From Enterobacter sp. Bisph1 (lineage in GTDB: Bacteria > Pseudomonadota > Gammaproteobacteria > Enterobacterales > Enterobacteriaceae): DNA of 64,000 nt. The stretch spans positions 124,162 to 188,161 of the forward strand of contig NZ_JXAG01000036.1 of NCBI RefSeq assembly GCF_000814905.1. Direction: 5' to 3'. The notes beneath the pieces were generated by a model. It saw nothing but the letters and a program-made list of their open reading frames with translations. It did no database searches and was not told where the DNA came from. Of this stretch, positions 22,640 to 33,887 are shown piece by piece; the stretch's first letter is position 1, and each line of letters begins with the position of its first letter. A program made the position numbers and the translations under genes.

Positions 22640-24214
22640 TCAGGAACTGGTGGTCAGGCCGGGCGCTTGCCATAACGAGGTGGTTAAACCGCTGTCGACC
22701 AGGCCAAGCTGATCGGCATAAATTTTCTGCCATTTCAGCATCATGTCGTCATACAGCTCACGATACTCCGGGTTCGGCGTAAATTCGCGGCTCCAGCGCA
22801 CCAGCCGTTCACCCGTTGCCGCCATATTGTCATACAGCCCGGCACCAACGCCTGCGGCAATCGCGCAGCCGAGGGCGGTTGCTTCTTTCACCTCCGGCAC
22901 GCGCACCGGCAGCCCCGTCACATCGCTGAGGATCTGGCTCCACAGCGCGCCTTTCGCCCCGCCGCCAGCAAACACTAAATTGTCGAACTGCACGCCGGAG
23001 AAATGCGATATCTGCGCCAGATTGCAGGCGGAAACTATCGCGGCGTTCTCTTCCAGCGCTCTGAAAAGCGTTGCTTTATTGCATTTTTCCGCGTCGATAG
23101 AGAGGTTAATAAACGACGGTGCAGCGTGATACCACTGCTTAAAATGCATCGCATCGGAGAAAATCGGCATCACGCCCCAGGAACCCGCCGGAACCCGGCT
23201 CGCCATCTCTTCAAGCAGCGCATAGGCATCCATCCCCATGCGCTCGGCAATCAGCTTCTCTTCGGCGCAGAACGCATCACGAAACCAGCGCATCGTTAAG
23301 CCGGTGAAAAAGCTTATCGACTCGGCCTGCGCCATACCGGGAATAACATGGGGATTAACGCGAATATTCATCTGCGGATCGGTACGTACCTGCGGCAGAT
23401 TCACCACCTGCTGCCAGAACGTGCCGCCGAGCACGGCACTTTGCCCGGCGCGCACCACGCCCAGCCCAAGGGTGCCTAGCTGCACATCGCCGCCGCCCAT
23501 CACCACCGGCGTGCCTTCGCGCAGGCCGCACTCTTGCGCAGCCTGGTGCGTCACTTCCCCCAGCAGGCTACCGGTCTCTTTCACCGGTGATAATAAATCC
23601 GCCCGTAACCCGGCCATATCCAGCAGGTCGGGACGCCAGTCGCGGGTAAAGAGATCGAGCATACCGGTTGTTCCGGCATTGGAAGGATCCACCGCCAGCC
23701 AGCCGGAAAGGCGCGAGGCAAGCCAGTCGCTGATCATGGTAATAGTGGCGGTATCGCGATAGATCTCCGGGCGGTGGTGCGCCAGCCATAACAGACGCGG
23801 CATCGCGCTGAGGGCCAGCGTCTGGCCGGAAACGCGATAGACTTCGGCTTCGAACTGCCAGTCGTGGATCTCTTTTAACTCGGTCACTTCATGGCTGGCG
23901 CGAGAATCAACGTTGGCGCAGGCCCAGATGGCATCGCCATTACGGTTATAGAGCACAATGCCTTCGCGCATGGAGCAGCAGGCGACGGACTGAATATCCG
24001 CCCCGCTAAGCCCGGCGTTTTGTAGCGCCTGGCGAATGCACTGACAGGCAAGCTGCCAGTTGCTATGAATATCGAACTCCATCGAGCCGGGGACGTTTTC
24101 CACACTGAGGTGTTTCCACTCGGCCTGGCCGACGGCAATTTGTCGCCCGCTTAAGTCGAAGATCACTGCCCGGATGCTGCCCGTTCCTGCATCTAACGCT
24201 AAAAGGTAACTCAT
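22640..24214 (-). CDS. lsrK: Autoinducer-2 kinase LsrK
   Basis: This is a 524-residue FGGY-family sugar kinase very similar to E. coli and Salmonella LsrK ([17 protein letters not shown] at the phosphate loop, [37 protein letters not shown]). LsrK phosphorylates the linear form of AI-2 (DPD) after import, trapping it in the cytoplasm and creating the LsrR inducer. Normally it sits beside lsrR and lsrACDBFG. Here it diverges only from lsrFG. Confidence 0.95.
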   Translation of the reverse strand: MSYLLALDAGTGSIRAVIFDLSGRQIAVGQAEWKHLSVENVPGSMEFDIHSNWQLACQCIRQALQNAGLSGADIQSVACCSMREGIVLYNRNGDAIWACANVDSRASHEVTELKEIHDWQFEAEVYRVSGQTLALSAMPRLLWLAHHRPEIYRDTATITMISDWLASRLSGWLAVDPSNAGTTGMLDLFTRDWRPDLLDMAGLRADLLSPVKETGSLLGEVTHQAAQECGLREGTPVVMGGGDVQLGTLGLGVVRAGQSAVLGGTFWQQVVNLPQVRTDPQMNIRVNPHVIPGMAQAESISFFTGLTMRWFRDAFCAEEKLIAERMGMDAYALLEEMASRVPAGSWGVMPIFSDAMHFKQWYHAAPSFINLSIDAEKCNKATLFRALEENAAIVSACNLAQISHFSGVQFDNLVFAGGGAKGALWSQILSDVTGLPVRVPEVKEATALGCAIAAGVGAGLYDNMAATGERLVRWSREFTPNPEYRELYDDMMLKWQKIYADQLGLVDSGLTTSLWQAPGLTTSS

Positions 24215-24351
24215 GGGTTGTGCCCCCTCGCCAGCATCATAGATGAAACTGTGATCCTCGTACGGTCGTAAATATAGTTCAGCGCCTACGCTTTTGAACG
24301 TTCTTCACTCCAAAATCACTTGTTCTATCACAGCTTTTTGCGGGAGGCAGA

Positions 24352-25239
24352 ATGGCGGATTTAGATGACATAAAAGATGGCAAAGAGTTTGGCATTGGTA
24401 CGCCACAGCAGAATGTGCCCTTCACCCTAAAGGGCTGCGGCGCGCTCGACTGGGGCATGCAATCGCGACTGGCGAGGATTTTTAACCCGCAAAGCAATCG
24501 CACGGTGATGCTGGCGTTCGATCATGGTTATTTTCAGGGGCCGACCACCGGTCTTGAGCGTATTGATTTGTCTATAGCCCCGCTGTTTGCCGAAACCGAT
24601 GTGCTGATGTGTACCCGCGGGATTTTGCGAAGCGTAGTGCCGCCAGCCACCAATAAACCGGTGGTGTTACGCGCTTCCGGCGGTAACTCAATGCTGTCGG
24701 AACTTTCCAATGAATGCGTGGCGGTGACCATGGAAGATGCGCTACGGCTGAATGTCTGTGCGGTGGCGGCGCAGATTTATATCGGCAGCGAGCATGAGCA
24801 CCAGTCGATCAATAACATCATTAAACTGGTGGATGCCGGTAACCGTTACGGCGTGCCGACGATGGCCGTTACCGGCGTCGGGAAAGAGATGGCGCGCGAC
24901 GCCCGTTATTTTTCGCTGGCCAGCCGAATCGCTGCCGAAATGGGCGCGCAGTTCGTGAAGACCTATTTTGTCGACGAGGGATTCGAAAAAGTGACCGCCA
25001 GCTGCCCGGTGCCGATTGTCATCGCTGGCGGGAAAAAGCTGCCGGAGCATGAGGCTCTGGAGATGTGCTTCCGCGCAATCGATCAGGGCGCGTCCGGCGT
25101 GGATATGGGGCGCAATATCTTCCAGTCCAGCGCGCCTCTCGCCATGCTTAAAGCGGTAAAAAAAGTGGTCCATGAGAAAATGCACGCCCGCGAGGCTTAC
25201 CAGTTCTGGCTGGAAGAAAAACAAGGAGAGCAACCATGA
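24352..25239 (+). CDS. lsrF: AI-2 thiolase LsrF
   Basis: This is a 295-residue class I aldolase-like protein ([45 protein letters not shown]). LsrF transfers the acetyl group of 3-hydroxy-2,4-pentadione-5-phosphate to CoA, the last step of phospho-AI-2 breakdown. GCGGGAGGC precedes the ATG. It overlaps lsrG by four bases. The 137-base divergent gap to lsrK holds the shared control region, with CRP-like half-sites (TGTGATC and ATCACA). Confidence 0.95.
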   Translation: MADLDDIKDGKEFGIGTPQQNVPFTLKGCGALDWGMQSRLARIFNPQSNRTVMLAFDHGYFQGPTTGLERIDLSIAPLFAETDVLMCTRGILRSVVPPATNKPVVLRASGGNSMLSELSNECVAVTMEDALRLNVCAVAAQIYIGSEHEHQSINNIIKLVDAGNRYGVPTMAVTGVGKEMARDARYFSLASRIAAEMGAQFVKTYFVDEGFEKVTASCPVPIVIAGGKKLPEHEALEMCFRAIDQGASGVDMGRNIFQSSAPLAMLKAVKKVVHEKMHAREAYQFWLEEKQGEQP

Positions 25240-25529
25240 ATGTCACGTTAGTGGAGATCAATATCAAACCCGATCGCGTCGACGAGTTTTTACAGGTGTT
25301 TCGCGCTAACCATGAAGGGGCGATTCGTGAGCCGGGGAATTTGCGGTTTGATGTGTTGCAGGACCCGAAAGTGAAAACCCGCTTTTTTATTTATGAAGCC
25401 TATCAGGATGACGCCGCCGTACAGGCTCATAAAGAGACGCCGCACTATCTGGCCTGCGTGGAGAAGCTTGAGGAATTAATGTCGGAGCCACGTAAAAAAC
25501 GCTGTTTTATCGGCGTGATGCCGGAGTAG
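25236..25529 (+). CDS. lsrG: Phospho-AI-2 isomerase LsrG
   Basis: This is a 97-residue ABM-fold protein ([50 protein letters not shown]), about the length of E. coli LsrG. It isomerises phospho-DPD to the substrate of LsrF. GGAGAGCAACC precedes the ATG, which lies inside the lsrF stop. Confidence 0.95.
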   Translation: MNVTLVEINIKPDRVDEFLQVFRANHEGAIREPGNLRFDVLQDPKVKTRFFIYEAYQDDAAVQAHKETPHYLACVEKLEELMSEPRKKRCFIGVMPE

Positions 25530-25530
25530 C

Positions 25531-25561
25531 AAAAAGCCCCTCTCCCCGCACGGGGGAGGGG
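25531..25561 (-). terminator. Terminator between lsrG and patA
   Basis: CCCCTCTCCCC and GGGGGAGGGG form a strong stem with a GCAC loop region. The minus-strand continuation is CTTTTTGC, so it chiefly serves patA. It may also block lsrFG transcripts. Confidence 0.75.
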
Positions 25562-25574
25562 TGAAAGGGGTAAC

Positions 25575-26996
<1,422 letters not shown>

Positions 26997-26999
26997 TTA

Positions 27000-27016
27000 T
27001 TGCAGGGTTTACGCCA
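27000..27016 (-). promoter_or_regulatory. Predicted sigma-54 promoter of patA
   Basis: On the minus strand TGGCGTAAACCCTGCAA has the -24 GG and -12 GC separated by exactly ten bases, as RpoN promoters require. It lies about 46 bases before the TTG start. E. coli patA is known to respond to sigma-54/nitrogen control, which supports this call. Confidence 0.65.
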
Positions 27017-27307
27017 CTTCAGAGCGGGCGATTTAATTCGGGATAAACGCCTGTGGACCACCGGGGTGCGCAAGATTTAATCACGCCGGTGCGTTATTAT
27101 CCCTCTCTTTTGTGATTAAAAATTGTTCAGTAGAGACATCCCGACGGCAGTATTGCGCCAAACTAGTGCAATAAATGCGCAATTTAAGGGCGTTTAGCCC
27201 GGCTAATTCGGTTGATAACGCAACGAAACTATTAAAATCAGCATGTTAGCGAGCCTGCAAATAACTAGGTTTTTGTACGAACTGCGATCTAAATCAAATT
27301 TAACAAC

Positions 27308-27334
27308 TAAAGATAAAAACATTAGCGCCGAAAT
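27308..27334 (+). promoter_or_regulatory. Sigma-28 (FliA) promoter of aer
   Basis: TAAAGATA-N11-GCCGAAAT matches the FliA consensus TAAAGTTT-N11-GCCGATAA closely. It lies about 50 bases before the aer start. The rest of the 430-base patA/aer gap is AT-rich and shows no gene. Confidence 0.75.
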
Positions 27335-27384
27335 AACATTTGCCAGAATTTTTAACAGCTCTATAACCTGCACAGGACGCAACC

Positions 27385-28905
27385 ATGTCTTCTCCTCCTT
27401 TTGTCAGCCAGCAGCGCTTTATGCTGGACGATGACACCACGCTTATGTCTACCACCGACCAGCAAAGCTACATCACCCACGCCAACGATGCGTTTATTCA
27501 GGCCAGCGGCTATTCACATAATGAACTGCTCGGCCAACCCCACAATCTTGTTCGCCACCCGGATATGCCAAAAGCGGCGTTTGCGGATATGTGGTTCACC
27601 CTGAAAAAAGGGGAGCCGTGGAGCGGTATCGTCAAAAACCGCCGTAAGAATGGCGATCATTATTGGGTGCGGGCCAATGCTGTGCCGATGGTGCGCGACG
27701 GCAAAGTGACGGGCTATATGTCGATTCGCACTCAGGCGCAGGAAGAGGAGATCGCCGCCGTTGAACCGTTGTATCAAGCTTTAAATGCAGGTCGCAGCAA
27801 TAAACGTCTCTATAAAGGAATGGTGATAAGCCAACGCTGGTGGGGAAAAGTCGCGGCAATGCCGCTGCGCTGGCGGGCGCGCAGCATAATGACGTTGCTG
27901 TGGGGTGCGCAAGGAATCGGCTTGTGGCTCAGCGGTGCACACGCTGTAACGCTGGCGGTAAGCACGCTGGCAATGTGGCTGGGCTGCCTGGCCTTCGAGT
28001 GGCAGATTGTCCGCCCGGCAGAAAACGTAGCCCGCCAGGCGTTAAGCGTCGCCACCGGAGAACGAAACAGCGTCCAGCCGTTGAACCGCAGCGACGAGTT
28101 AGGCTTAACCCTGCGCGCGGTCGGCCAATTGGGGCTGATGTGCCGCTGGTTAATCAACGACGTTTCGACGCAGGTGCATAGCGTGCGAAGCGGCAGTGAG
28201 ACGCTGGCGAAAGGCAATCAGGATCTCAATGAACGCACCCGCCAGACGGTGGTGAATGTGCAGCAGACCGTCGCGACCATGAGCCAGATGGCGGCGTCGG
28301 TACAAAATAATTCACAAACCGCCTCTGCTGCGGACCAACTCTCCAGCTCTGCCAGCAGCGCCGCCACTCACGGCGGCAAAGCGATGGAAACCGTGGTGAA
28401 AACCATGGATGAGATTGCCGACAGCACCGGGCGCATCGGCTCTATCACTACGCTGATAAATGATATTGCTTTTCAGACCAATATCCTCGCATTGAATGCG
28501 GCGGTAGAAGCGGCGAGAGCGGGCGAGCAGGGTAAAGGGTTCGCGGTCGTCGCGGGGGAAGTGCGCCATCTGGCGAGCCGCAGCGCCAGCGCGGCAAATG
28601 ATATTCGCAAACTGATCGACGCCAGCGCCAGCAAAGTGCGGTCCGGCTATGACCAGGTCCACGCCGCAGGCCGCACGATGGATGATATTGTCACGCAGGT
28701 GCAAAACGTGACGGCATTAATCGGCCAGATAAGCCAGTCAACATCGGAGCAGGCGACGGGACTTTCCGAGCTGACGCGCGCGGTGGCAGAGCTGGATGCC
28801 ATTACGCAGAAAAATGCCGATCTGGTTGAAAAAAGCGCGACGGTGTCGGCGATGGTTAAACATCGTGCTGGCCGTTTGCAGGATGCCGTCTCCGTACTGC
28901 ATTAA
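27385..28905 (+). CDS. aer: Aerotaxis receptor Aer
   Basis: The 506-residue length equals E. coli Aer. An N-terminal FAD-binding PAS domain (about 15-120, including [20 protein letters not shown]) is followed by a short membrane hairpin near 170-205, a HAMP segment and the methyl-accepting signalling domain (hairpin tip [20 protein letters not shown]). It reads cellular redox state and steers swimming toward oxygen. A sigma-28 promoter precedes it. Confidence 0.97.
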   Translation: MSSPPFVSQQRFMLDDDTTLMSTTDQQSYITHANDAFIQASGYSHNELLGQPHNLVRHPDMPKAAFADMWFTLKKGEPWSGIVKNRRKNGDHYWVRANAVPMVRDGKVTGYMSIRTQAQEEEIAAVEPLYQALNAGRSNKRLYKGMVISQRWWGKVAAMPLRWRARSIMTLLWGAQGIGLWLSGAHAVTLAVSTLAMWLGCLAFEWQIVRPAENVARQALSVATGERNSVQPLNRSDELGLTLRAVGQLGLMCRWLINDVSTQVHSVRSGSETLAKGNQDLNERTRQTVVNVQQTVATMSQMAASVQNNSQTASAADQLSSSASSAATHGGKAMETVVKTMDEIADSTGRIGSITTLINDIAFQTNILALNAAVEAARAGEQGKGFAVVAGEVRHLASRSASAANDIRKLIDASASKVRSGYDQVHAAGRTMDDIVTQVQNVTALIGQISQSTSEQATGLSELTRAVAELDAITQKNADLVEKSATVSAMVKHRAGRLQDAVSVLH

Positions 28906-28923
28906 TTGTTTAACGAATTAAAA

Positions 28924-28954
28924 ACCACCGGTAGCGTTACCGGTGGTTTTTTTT
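28924..28954 (+). terminator. Terminator of aer
   Basis: ACCACCGGTA and TACCGGTGGT form a perfect 10-bp stem with a GCGT loop, followed by eight T residues. The next 385 bases up to 29339 carry no gene. They are AT-rich and hold the sigma-28 promoter at 29207. Confidence 0.92.
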
Positions 28955-29206
28955 ACTCATCTTGACCTTCTGCTGCTGCAAGGACGCTATCGTCCGCTGT
29001 TTAATGAATCAGTTATTAAATACTCTTCGCAAAGTGAACTATTACTTTTTGCGCATAAGTTTATTCACAATTAACAATATATGTAGCGATATTAATATTT
29101 TTACAGAAAAATAGTTTTTCCGTAGATATAACGATCGATAAATGTTCATCAATCGTTGTTGGCTATCATCTGATGCGTTAAGTAACTAAAAAAACGATCA
29201 AACTCA

Positions 29207-29233
29207 TAAAGTTAGCGCTAACGTTACCGATAA
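29207..29233 (+). promoter_or_regulatory. Sigma-28 (FliA) promoter of the second chemoreceptor gene
   Basis: TAAAGTTA-N11-ACCGATAA differs from the FliA consensus by two bases and has the exact spacer length. It lies about 107 bases before ATG 29340. Confidence 0.75.
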
Positions 29234-29339
29234 CGCCTACTGGCGACACTCTTTTTAATTTGTGTCAGGGACTTAAGCGCGTCAGTCGGATAATGGCGTG
29301 GAACTTTCGTCAATAAATAAACAGATCCGTGGAGAATAT

Positions 29340-30899
29340 ATGTTTTTACGTGATGTAAAAATCGGCACGAAATTATTTCTGGCGTTCGGCTTTTTTATTG
29401 CGTTGATGATAGTGAGTTCCTCTCTTTCGCTGTTCAGTTTGAATCGCGCCAATAATGGTATGCAAGGAATAGTACATAACGATTATCCGACGACGGTAAA
29501 AGCCAATCTGCTGATTGATAACTTCCAGACCTTTATCAGCACCCAACAATTGATGCTGCTGGATAGCGACGGCAAATGGTCGGGAGAATCGCAAAAGCAG
29601 CTTGCCGAGATCAGCGCCCGCATTAGCGCCCTGCTGGAGGATTTGTCGAAAAACCTGCGTGATGAACCGTCGCAAAAGATCCTTGCCGAAATCCGCACCG
29701 TGCGCCAGCAGTACCTTGATTCGCGCTTTCGCATTCTCGACGCGGTGAAAAGAAACGATCGTGCCGGGGCGATTCAAGAGATGATGACCAACACCATTGT
29801 CATTCAGAATGCCTATAAAGATCGCGTTCAGGCGCTGATTGCGATTCAGGACCAGCACATGCGCGACGCAGGCGAGTCAGTGCAGAACGACTTCAGCTCC
29901 AACCGTTTACTGCTGATCCTGCTGGCTATTTTTAGCATTGGTCTGGGCAGCCTGATTGGCTGGTATATCGTGCGGATGATTACCCGCCCGCTTCGTGAAG
30001 CCGTAACCTTTGCCGAAGCGATTGCCGACGGCGATTTGACCCGCACGATACAGTCTCATCACCGTGATGAAACCGGCGTGCTGCTGCATGCGCTGATGGA
30101 GATGAAAAACCGCCTTGTCGATATTGTGCACGAGGTGCAAAACGGCTCCGAGAGTATCTCAAGCGCCGCGGCGCAGATTGTCGCCGGCAACCAGGATTTA
30201 GCGGCGCGTACTGAAGAACAGGCCAGTTCCGTCGAGCAGACGGCGGCCTCGATGGAGCAGATCACCGCAACGGTAAAAAACACCGCCGACCATACCTCGG
30301 AAGCCACCAACCTCTCTGCCGGTGCGGCGACGGTAGTCAAGAGCAACGGCGAGATGATGAAGCAGGTCACCGAGAAGATGCGGGTGATTAACGAAACCTC
30401 GAACCGGATGTCCGATATCATCAACCTGATTGACGCGATTGCTTTCCAGACTAACATCCTGGCGCTGAACGCGGCGGTAGAAGCGGCGCGGGCCGGTGAA
30501 CACGGGCGGGGGTTTGCGGTGGTGGCCGGTGAAGTACGCCAGCTGGCGCAGAAAAGCGCCTCTTCCGCCAACGATATTCGTCATCTTATTGAAAGCTCGA
30601 CCACTCAAACTCGCGAAGGGATGGCGCTGGTGGAAAAAGCCAGCGGGCTGATTAACGGCATGGTCACCAACGTGGAAGAGATGGACATGATCCTGCGCGA
30701 GATTGGCCAGGCCAGCCGTGAGCAGACCGACGGCATTTCGCAAATCAACAGCGCGATTGGCCTGATTGACTCCACCACGCAACAGAACTCGAGCCTGGTG
30801 GAAGAGTCCGTAGCGGCAGCGGCGGCGCTCAACGATCAGGCGCTACATCTGCGCGAGCTGATACAAGTGTTCCGCCTGCGAGAAAGTACGGCGGTTTAA
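29340..30899 (+). CDS. Methyl-accepting chemotaxis protein with 4HB sensor
   Basis: This is a 519-residue classical chemoreceptor. A first membrane helix (about 12-34) is followed by a periplasmic four-helix-bundle domain (about 35-190), a second membrane helix (about 192-215), HAMP (about 216-268) and a full signalling domain with the tip [20 protein letters not shown]. It lacks the C-terminal NWETF pentapeptide, ending LRESTAV, so it would depend on another receptor for CheR/CheB docking. ATG 29340 has GGAG at nine bases; an upstream frame from 29298 is unlikely. The ligand is unknown. E. coli K-12 has no gene at this position. Confidence 0.93.
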   Translation: MFLRDVKIGTKLFLAFGFFIALMIVSSSLSLFSLNRANNGMQGIVHNDYPTTVKANLLIDNFQTFISTQQLMLLDSDGKWSGESQKQLAEISARISALLEDLSKNLRDEPSQKILAEIRTVRQQYLDSRFRILDAVKRNDRAGAIQEMMTNTIVIQNAYKDRVQALIAIQDQHMRDAGESVQNDFSSNRLLLILLAIFSIGLGSLIGWYIVRMITRPLREAVTFAEAIADGDLTRTIQSHHRDETGVLLHALMEMKNRLVDIVHEVQNGSESISSAAAQIVAGNQDLAARTEEQASSVEQTAASMEQITATVKNTADHTSEATNLSAGAATVVKSNGEMMKQVTEKMRVINETSNRMSDIINLIDAIAFQTNILALNAAVEAARAGEHGRGFAVVAGEVRQLAQKSASSANDIRHLIESSTTQTREGMALVEKASGLINGMVTNVEEMDMILREIGQASREQTDGISQINSAIGLIDSTTQQNSSLVEESVAAAAALNDQALHLRELIQVFRLRESTAV

Positions 30900-31414
30900 T
30901 CAAGCTGTGAAATCTCCAGCGCCGCGCGGTCAATAATGCCAATTATCTGTTTAAGCTGCGCGGCGCTGACTTCCTCCTGATTGACCCGTAAATCCAGCAC
31001 CGCTTTGAAATTATCCAGCGCCCGCTTCATCTGCGGGTTTTTTCGTAGCTGATAGCCAGCATTACGCGCTTTAACACGCGCTTCAATCTGCGCAAGGGAA
31101 GCCTCATTTTTTGCCAGCCACTGCGCGCCCTGCGGCGTAATGGCGATGGCTCTGCGCCCGTTCTCCTCATCGTCCACGGTGATAAGTTGCTGCTCCTGTA
31201 AGGCATCCAGCGTTGGGTAAATTACACCGGGGCTCGGCGAATAGTTGCCCTCGGTCAGGGTTTCAATGGCTTTGATCAACTCGTAACCGTGGCTGGCGTT
31301 CTGGCCGAGCAGGTGCAGGATCACCAGCCGTAATTCGCCGTGGCCAAAAAAGCGCTGGCGTCGGCCGCCGCCGTGATGATGTTCGCTGTGAGTACGGTCG
31401 TGATGATGGCGCAT
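30896..31414 (-). CDS. yqjI: PadR-family Ni/Fe-responsive regulator YqjI
   Basis: This is a 172-residue protein. A His-rich N-terminal tail ([13 protein letters not shown]) precedes a PadR winged HTH ([42 protein letters not shown]) and a C-terminal helical dimerisation domain. E. coli YqjI is a repressor whose tail binds nickel or iron and which controls yqjH. The tail here is shorter and lacks the Cys clusters of the E. coli protein. It overlaps the convergent receptor gene stop by four bases. Confidence 0.94.
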   Translation of the reverse strand: MRHHHDRTHSEHHHGGGRRQRFFGHGELRLVILHLLGQNASHGYELIKAIETLTEGNYSPSPGVIYPTLDALQEQQLITVDDEENGRRAIAITPQGAQWLAKNEASLAQIEARVKARNAGYQLRKNPQMKRALDNFKAVLDLRVNQEEVSAAQLKQIIGIIDRAALEISQLD

Positions 31415-31434
31415 AGCTGACTCCTGAATTAATT

Positions 31435-31457
31435 TGATATATCTAATTTATATCTAA
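31435..31457. promoter_or_regulatory. Candidate YqjI operator at the yqjI promoter
   Basis: TGATATATCTA followed by TTATATCTAA resembles the palindrome TAGATATATCTA at 31620-31631 near yqjH. The same element at both divergent promoters fits a shared repressor. Binding by YqjI is inferred. Confidence 0.5.
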
Positions 31458-31592
31458 AAACTATAATATGTACAAAATGAATAATGATTTTTATTTAATT
31501 AATTGATATTTATGTTATTTATTTTTCCGTTTGTCACCTTGTGCGCTTTGCTTCTTCTATATCGTAAAAAGATCTTGCCTTCTGGCTAATCA

Positions 31593-31631
31593 GCAATCAT
31601 TATCATTTGCACAGTATTTTAGATATATCTA
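31593..31631. promoter_or_regulatory. Fur-box-like sequence and palindromic operator upstream of yqjH
   Basis: GCAATCATTATCATTTGC (31593-31610) reads on the other strand as AATGATAATGATT, a good Fur-box match. It is followed by the perfect palindrome TAGATATATCTA (31620-31631), the candidate YqjI site. yqjH is known to be repressed by both Fur and YqjI in E. coli. The palindrome ends 22 bases before the yqjH start. Confidence 0.6.
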
Positions 31632-31653
31632 TTTACCTTCACCAGAGCTGATT

Positions 31654-32424
31654 ATGACAACCGACCCTCAACGTTATCCCGAACGCGTGCGCAATGAACT
31701 GCGTTTCCGTGAATTAACCGTACTGCGTGTTGAACGCCCGGGTAGCGCCTTCCAGCGCATTGTACTCGGCGGCGAGCAGCTCGCGGGCTTCTCCTCCCGT
31801 GGCTTTGACGATCACAGCAAAATATTCTTCCCGCAGCCGGGCACCCACTTCGTGCCGCCGGTGGTCAGCGATGAAGGTATTGTCTGGGGTGATGGCCCGC
31901 GCCCGGCATCCCGGGATTACACGCCGCTTTACGATGCCGTGCGTCATGAGCTGGCGCTCGATTTTTTCATTCACGATGGCGGCGTGGCGAGCAACTGGGC
32001 GATGCAGGCGCGGGCAGGGGATAAGCTGACTATTGGCGGGCCGCGCGGTTCGCTGGTGGTCGCGCCAGATTACGCCTGGCAGCTGTATGTCTGCGATGAA
32101 TCTGGTATGCCAGCGCTGCGCCGACGTCTGCAAACCCTCAGCCAGCTTGCCGTGCGCCCGCAGGTGAAAGCGGTGATAACCATTGCGGATGCGTCGTACA
32201 AAGATTATTTCGCCGATCTCAGCGGCTTTGATATTGAGTGGATTGTGGGACATAACCCGCAGGCCGTTGCCAGTAGGCTTGAAACGTTAAGCGTGCCGGG
32301 ACAGGACTACTTTATCTGGCTAACCGGGGAAGGTGAGGTGGTGAAATCGTTGATGGGCCGCTTTGAATCTGCCGATATCGACCCGCAACTGGTGCGTGCG
32401 CAGGCTTACTGGCACCAGAAATAA
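31654..32424 (+). CDS. yqjH: NADPH-dependent ferric-siderophore reductase YqjH
   Basis: This is a 256-residue siderophore-interacting protein. It has an FAD-binding barrel with RDYTPL and the FFIHDGGVASNWAMQARAGD segment, then a C-terminal NADPH domain (LYVCDESGMPALRRRL, DYFIWLTGEGEVVKSL). YqjH reduces ferric triscatecholates and ferric dicitrate to release iron. The frame opens at 31531, but ATG 31654 gives the conserved N-terminus. It is the last backbone gene before the accessory DNA. Confidence 0.95.
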   Translation: MTTDPQRYPERVRNELRFRELTVLRVERPGSAFQRIVLGGEQLAGFSSRGFDDHSKIFFPQPGTHFVPPVVSDEGIVWGDGPRPASRDYTPLYDAVRHELALDFFIHDGGVASNWAMQARAGDKLTIGGPRGSLVVAPDYAWQLYVCDESGMPALRRRLQTLSQLAVRPQVKAVITIADASYKDYFADLSGFDIEWIVGHNPQAVASRLETLSVPGQDYFIWLTGEGEVVKSLMGRFESADIDPQLVRAQAYWHQK

Positions 32425-32460
32425 GCGCGAAGCCCGGCGTGATTACCGGGCTTGCTGCCC

Positions 32461-33630
32461 TCAGGCGACTTCGTCAAATTCCGCTTCGCTAACCTGCTGT
32501 TCCAGCGCCTGGCGAATCTCGGCCAGCGCTTTCTCCTGCTGGCGGAAGTAAGTTTCCCTGTCGCCTAACGTCGAAACCAGCTGCCAGGACTCCTCTTTTT
32601 CCAGCCGCGCCAGCTCTTCAATCAGCGTGGCGATATGCTGTTTAACTTCGAGGATACGCTGGCGCAGGCGCTGCAGATCGTTAAGACGATCGCTGGCCAT
32701 TAGCGGTTCAAGCCCTTTCTGCAGGCGGGTCAATAGCGAGCGAATCGCGCTGAGATCGCCGCGCTGCCGTGCCTGGTTAAGCTGCACCATCATGCTGTGG
32801 GCATCGTTTTTCAGTTCGCTATCCACCAGATCCGGGTGGCACAGCTTACTGGCCTGACGCCACAAGCGCTTCAGTTCATGGCGCTCGTCTTCGCTCATTT
32901 GCTGCTCGAAGCTAAAACGTTTTTCCGCGTCATGCTGCTGTTCCTGGTAGTTTTCATACTCCTGACGCGCTTCATCCCGCGCCTGGCGTGCAGGTTCTTC
33001 TTCACGCGTCAGCCCGCTTTCCAGCTCTTGCGCTTCCGCCAGCAACGAGGCAATCAGTTCGCTTTGCTGCTGCAGATGCTTACGCGCTTCTGCCGCCTGC
33101 ATCGAGTGCGGCGGCATACGCTGCCAGCGCTGCGTCAGCGTAACCAGCACTTCCACCGCTTGCGACAGGTATTTCTGACAGCGCAGATAATCCGCTTCAC
33201 GGCGGCGCGCTTCCGCTTCCTGGCGACGCACGGCCGCTTCGGCCAGGGTTTTACGCAGCCGCAGGATCTGCGACATTAACGGTCCAAGGCGGGTTAAATA
33301 GAGATCGTTGAATTCATCCAGCAACTGGATACGCGCATTGCGTTTATCAATCAGCTCGCGCATTTGCTCTTCCAGCGCTTTCAGCTCCAGCTTGCTGGCG
33401 GCAACCTGCGGATCCTGCCAGCTGACGACCGAGCGCTGGTTCTGTAGCCAAAGGGTAATCGCACGTATCGCATCGCTGTAATTCTTCTCTTCAAGGGCGT
33501 GTACGATAAACGCTAACTCCGGGTCCGTAACGTCTTCTTTGAGTAAAGGAAGCTGGCTGAGGATGATGCTGTCATCCTCCAGTTCAATGGCGTATTTGAT
33601 GATTTCAAGCCGTTTTATGGGTTTGTTCAT
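32461..33630 (-). CDS. Large coiled-coil protein with a J-domain-like segment
   Basis: This is a 389-residue protein with no membrane segment. The N-terminal 70 residues are helical, about 75-250 is a long Glu/Gln/Arg-rich coiled coil, and about 250-320 reads like a J-domain helix pair around the loop RQASKLCHPDLV, whose HPD triad is the hallmark of DnaJ co-chaperones. A second short coiled coil ends the protein. I infer a scaffold that recruits an Hsp70. Related proteins are sometimes annotated as DNA repair ATPases, but no Walker motif is visible. It stands alone between yqjH and the FIST operon. Confidence 0.7.
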   Translation of the reverse strand: MNKPIKRLEIIKYAIELEDDSIILSQLPLLKEDVTDPELAFIVHALEEKNYSDAIRAITLWLQNQRSVVSWQDPQVAASKLELKALEEQMRELIDKRNARIQLLDEFNDLYLTRLGPLMSQILRLRKTLAEAAVRRQEAEARRREADYLRCQKYLSQAVEVLVTLTQRWQRMPPHSMQAAEARKHLQQQSELIASLLAEAQELESGLTREEEPARQARDEARQEYENYQEQQHDAEKRFSFEQQMSEDERHELKRLWRQASKLCHPDLVDSELKNDAHSMMVQLNQARQRGDLSAIRSLLTRLQKGLEPLMASDRLNDLQRLRQRILEVKQHIATLIEELARLEKEESWQLVSTLGDRETYFRQQEKALAEIRQALEQQVSEAEFDEVA

Positions 33631-33887
33631 GGCGTTTCGTCAAAGCGCGTTGAGCGTGTTAAAGGGAGTTGTGATTCATCAAATCTGGACCATAGAGATA
33701 AATCTCGCAACAGTCGGCAGCCATATTACATGGGACATATTTCAGGCGTTAGTGTTTCTGTGAAAATTGCGCTTATGGCGCCTTTTTGAGACGAAACGTG
33801 CGAAAAGTGGCGTTAGGGCAAGATAGATGCTCCGGCGACACAGCGAGTCGCCGCCGGGGTTTAGCGCTATGTTAACTGTCCACACAG

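Noticed and set aside
32425-32460. Possible second copy of the tRNA-Ile end marking the left edge of the accreted DNA
   Set aside because: I looked for GGGGCCACCA-like sequence near yqjH and found none, so the left boundary cannot be defined by a repeat.
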